Position numbers and translations under genes: made by a program. A model generated the notes under the pieces. The model worked only from the letters and a program-made list of their open reading frames with translations, had not been told where the DNA came from and made no database searches. A stretch of 15,875 nucleotides of DNA from CAZBGL01 sp964491375 (GTDB lineage: Bacteria > Desulfobacterota > Deferrisomatia > Deferrisomatales > Deferrisomataceae): contig CAZBGL010000294.1 of assembly GCA_964491375.1 (NCBI GenBank), positions 1-15,875 of the forward strand, in the 5' to 3' direction. The stretch's first letter is position 1. Each line of letters opens with the position of its first letter. Positions 13,424 to 15,875 of the stretch are shown in pieces.

Positions 13424-15613
13424 ATGCTGCGGACCCTGTACGTGCTCGGACTGGCCGTTGTGGTGCTACTGGGGGCGTGTGCCAAGACCCCGCAGGAACG
13501 GCTCGCGCTCCACAAGGCCAAGGGCAAGGCGTACCTGGAAGAGGGCAAGGTGGACGAGGCGATCATCGAGTTCCGCAACGCCCTCCAGATCGCCCCGGAG
13601 GACACCGAGGTCCTGTACAAGCTGGGCGAGGCCTTTCTGAAGAAAGGCCGGCTCCGCGAGGCGTTCCGCGCGTTCTCCAAGGTGACCGAGCTGGACCCGT
13701 CCCACCTGGACGCCCAGATTCGCTTGGGGAATCTCTTGCTCCTCGCGAACATGACGGACGAGTCCCGCACCCGGGCCGAACAGGTGCTCAAAGAGGCCCC
13801 GGACCGGGCCGACGCCCACATGCTGCTGGGGAAGGCCTATTTTCGTAGCGGGGAACTCGAAAAGGCCCTGGAGCAGTTCGACAAGGCCATCGAACTGGAA
13901 CCGAACGAGCCATCCTACCGGCTCACCAAGGCCACGGTGCTGCTCGCCGCCAAACGCCTGGACGAGGCCCGCAAGACCTTGGACGCCCTGCTCGACAAGG
14001 ACCCCGACCACGTCCAAGGGCTGGTGCTCCTGGCCCAGGTGGCGGACCTCCAGGGTGACGAGGAAACCGTGGATCGCACCTTCAACCGGTTGCTCGAGAT
14101 CCGGCCCGAGGATCCAGGCGTCTGGATCACGTACGGCAACTTCTGGATGACCAAAGGGGAGGTGGACAAGGCCCTCCAGGCATACCGGAAAGCCGGCGAG
14201 GTGGACGAGAAGGGTACTCGGGGATGGGAAAAGGTGGCCGAGGTGGCCATCGCCCGGGAGGACTACGAGACCGCCCGCGAGGCGGTGGCGAAGATCTTCG
14301 AGAAGAATCCCAGGAGCGCGGCCGGCATGTTCTACGAGGCCCGCCTGCTGATCACGGAGCGCCGGTTCGACGAGGCCGTCACGAAGCTCCAGAACGTCGT
14401 GAAGGAGTATCCCAACCACGCCCAGGCCCATTACTTTCTCGGCCTGGCCTACTACGGGCAGGGGAGTCTGCAGCTGGCCAAGGGAGCCCTCCAGAAGGCC
14501 GCCGAACTGGATCCCCGGTTCTACAAGGCGCGGATGCTTCTGGCCCAGGTGTACCTGGACACCCGGGACTTCGAAAGCGCTCTCGAGGCCACCAACGAGC
14601 TCGTCAAAGGACCGACCATCCACTCCGAGGCGGTCCTGATCCGGGCCTCGGCCTACATGGGCCTGGGCAAGCTCGACGATGCGCGCAAGCTCCTCGAGGC
14701 GCTCGTCAAGACCGTGCCCAAGCACGCCCGGGCCTACGAGCGCTTGGGGGTGTGTTACCTGGGATTGAAACAGCCGGACAAGGCGGTGGAGGCGTTCAAG
14801 AAGGCCGTGGAAGCCGATCCCCGGCAGGTGAGGGCCCTGGCCATGGCAACGGCCGTTCTGGCCGCCCAGAAGAAGGCCAAGCAGGCCGAAGCGCTGGTGC
14901 GCGGTTACCTGAAGAAAAACGGCGAATCCGCAGCCGCCCGGGAGATCCTGGGCCAGCTCTACGCAGCCCAGGGCAAACGCGAAAAGGCCCGGCGCGAGTT
15001 CGAAAAGGCCATCCAGGCCGATCCCAACGCCGTGCAGGCGTACGTGGCCCTGGCCGGCCTCCACCAGGGGCCCGACGCCGTGGAGAAGGCCCTGGCCGAC
15101 CTGGAAGAGGCGCTGAAGCGCCAGCCCCGGTACGTGCAAGCGTGGGTCCTGAAGGGCTCGCTCCACGACCTGAGGGGCGAGTACGAAAAGGCCAACGAGG
15201 CCTACCGGCAGGCCCTCGAGATCAACCCGGACCTCATTCCCGCGCTCAACAACCTGGCCTGGAACCTGTCGGAGCACGGGGGCAACATCGACGAGGCCCT
15301 CAAGTTCGCCGAGCGGGCCGTGGAACTGGCCCCCGACTCGGCCCCGCTCAACGACACCCTCGGGTGGATCTACGCCAAGAAAGGCGCCTACCTGAAGGCC
15401 GTCTCCCATCTGGAGTTGGCCGCGGAAACCCTGGGGAACAACCCCGTGGTCCAGTACCACCTGGGCAAGGCCTACGCCGGGCTGGGCGAAACGCGCAAGG
15501 CCATCGAGGCGCTGGAGAAGGCCTTGGGGATCTCCGGAACGTTTCCGGGCGCGGACGACGCCCGGGCCGAGCTGGCCAAACTACAGGGCGGGCAAAAAAG
15601 CGGAGGAGGCTGA
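13424..15613 (+). CDS. Lipoprotein built of 20 contiguous TPR repeats
   Basis: 729-residue predicted lipoprotein: hydrophobic signal (about 4-16), lipobox LGAC with Cys19 and Ala at +2, so probably outer-membrane anchored and facing the periplasm. From residue 27 to about 707 the protein is nothing but TPR units, 20 by my count, each exactly 34 residues except the eighteenth, which has one extra residue (SEHGGNIDEA). Most end in a DP/EP/NP turn before the next helix. Only a 22-residue tail ending in GGQKSGGG remains. Proteins of this plan act as long superhelical scaffolds, for example in exopolysaccharide or PEP-CTERM/exosortase systems, but no such partner gene is visible here, so the role is open. 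AAGGAG (13410-13415) stands 8 nt before the ATG. It is GC-rich like its neighbours. Confidence 0.93.
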   Translation: MLRTLYVLGLAVVVLLGACAKTPQERLALHKAKGKAYLEEGKVDEAIIEFRNALQIAPEDTEVLYKLGEAFLKKGRLREAFRAFSKVTELDPSHLDAQIRLGNLLLLANMTDESRTRAEQVLKEAPDRADAHMLLGKAYFRSGELEKALEQFDKAIELEPNEPSYRLTKATVLLAAKRLDEARKTLDALLDKDPDHVQGLVLLAQVADLQGDEETVDRTFNRLLEIRPEDPGVWITYGNFWMTKGEVDKALQAYRKAGEVDEKGTRGWEKVAEVAIAREDYETAREAVAKIFEKNPRSAAGMFYEARLLITERRFDEAVTKLQNVVKEYPNHAQAHYFLGLAYYGQGSLQLAKGALQKAAELDPRFYKARMLLAQVYLDTRDFESALEATNELVKGPTIHSEAVLIRASAYMGLGKLDDARKLLEALVKTVPKHARAYERLGVCYLGLKQPDKAVEAFKKAVEADPRQVRALAMATAVLAAQKKAKQAEALVRGYLKKNGESAAAREILGQLYAAQGKREKARREFEKAIQADPNAVQAYVALAGLHQGPDAVEKALADLEEALKRQPRYVQAWVLKGSLHDLRGEYEKANEAYRQALEINPDLIPALNNLAWNLSEHGGNIDEALKFAERAVELAPDSAPLNDTLGWIYAKKGAYLKAVSHLELAAETLGNNPVVQYHLGKAYAGLGETRKAIEALEKALGISGTFPGADDARAELAKLQGGQKSGGG

Positions 15614-15627
15614 TCCCCTCCTGACCT

Positions 15628-15654
15628 TCCGCCCGGGGCCATCCCCGAAGCGGA
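15628..15654 (+). other. Stable hairpin just after the TPR gene
   Basis: TCCGC (15628-15632) pairs with GCGGA (15650-15654) and CGGGG (15634-15638) with CCCCG (15643-15647) around a CCAT loop. No U tract follows, so it is more likely a 3'-end stabiliser or part of a weak terminator than an intrinsic terminator by itself. Confidence 0.4.
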
Positions 15655-15668
15655 GCCAAAGGGGGCGG

Positions 15669-15714
15669 GCCCGGGTCCCTCCCCCCTCTCGGCACGGCGC
15701 ACCGGGCGTTTTTT
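15669..15714 (+). terminator. Possible intrinsic terminator of the TPR lipoprotein gene
   Basis: GCCCGG (15669-15674) can pair with CCGGGC (15702-15707), followed by a run of six T (15709-15714). The loop is large (27 nt), so the stem is not ideal, but the T run after a GC-rich stretch is what a rho-independent site would show. Confidence 0.4.
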
Positions 15715-15719
15715 CTCCC

Positions 15720-15867
15720 CACGCCACGATCGCTACGGGCGCAACCTTATTGCTCTCGCAACGACGCAACGGTCGCCACGGGTCGTTTTCTGGGCTCTCG
15801 CCACGAACGCAACCGCGGCAACGACCTTACGGATTGGATCACGTGGCGTTCGTAGCGTCGTGGCGTG
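15720..15867. repeat. Intergenic element bounded by imperfect inverted repeats
   Basis: The left end CACGCCACGATCGCTACG (15720-15737) and right end CGTAGCGTCGTGGCGTG (15851-15867) are inverted copies, 17 of 18 positions, differing by one inserted base. With G-U pairs the stem could continue to about 15745/15843. The interior is rich in GCCACG and GCAACG motifs and lacks an ORF with a ribosome site. This could be a non-autonomous palindromic repeat (REP or MITE-like), or a structured RNA. Flanks show no clear target-site duplication, and no transposase is nearby. Confidence 0.55.
15752..15815 (+). repeat. Two imperfect direct repeats inside the inverted-repeat element
   Basis: The 21-nt stretch at 15752-15772 (GCTCTCGCAACGACGCAACG...) recurs at 15794-15815 as GCTCTCGCCACGAACGCAAC... 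with two substitutions near its core and one inserted A. Internal duplication fits a repeat element that grows by copying short units. Confidence 0.5.
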
Positions 15868-15875
15868 AGACCCCA

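Noticed and set aside
13466..15460. A 664-codon minus-strand frame opposite the 20-TPR gene
   Set aside because: Its apparent repeats are the mirror of the TPR periodicity on the other strand; no start signal is seen.

Overview
The window is a GC-rich, gene-dense bacterial chromosome segment with ordinary Gram-negative housekeeping and accessory content. Two lipoproteins with clean lipoboxes, strong AAGGAGG ribosome binding sites, sigma70-type promoters and the gene mix (a CoA-transferase/GNAT fusion, a sodium:solute symporter, EI24 and YciO proteins, long TPR lipoproteins) suggest a deltaproteobacterium (Desulfobacterota sensu lato). That placement is inference; no rRNA or other marker gene is present to settle it. 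I see no phage genes, transposase, CRISPR array or tRNA.

Layout. (1) Bases 2-3355: the 3' part of tyrS (+) converges with, and overlaps by 44 bp, a minus-strand pair made of a five-domain S1 RNA-binding protein followed by a metallo-beta-lactamase-fold hydrolase. (2) 3432-6876: a plus-strand operon yciO - EI24 membrane protein - acetyl-CoA hydrolase/transferase fused to GNAT, with overlapping stop/start junctions. (3) 6897-9095: a minus-strand sodium:solute symporter gene with a textbook promoter, a roughly 127-nt leader holding two tiny coupled ORFs, and a strong intrinsic terminator facing the CoA-transferase gene. (4) 9252-9871: a small TPR lipoprotein gene (+). (5) 9882-12581: a minus-strand operon of a soluble GAF-GAF histidine kinase and the redox chaperone Hsp33 (hslO). 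(6) 12648-13229: an HD-domain nucleotidase-like protein (+). (7) 13424-15613: a lipoprotein made of 20 back-to-back TPR repeats. (8) 15614-15867: an intergenic region with hairpins and a ~148-bp element bounded by imperfect inverted repeats, close to the window end.

How they may work together. The CoA-transferase/GNAT and the symporter, end to end across a terminator, fit uptake and CoA activation of a small carboxylate such as acetate, but the substrate is not readable from sequence. Kinase and Hsp33 are cotranscribed, which hints that the kinase output is tied to stress or redox state; no response regulator lies nearby. The most unusual features are the symporter leader (two overlapping mini-ORFs, the second preceded by a 12-nt match to the 16S anti-Shine-Dalgarno tail), the kinase's degenerate ATP-binding G1 box, and the inverted-repeat element after the TPR gene. 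I found no clearly new multi-gene system; the symporter leader is the best candidate for undescribed regulation.
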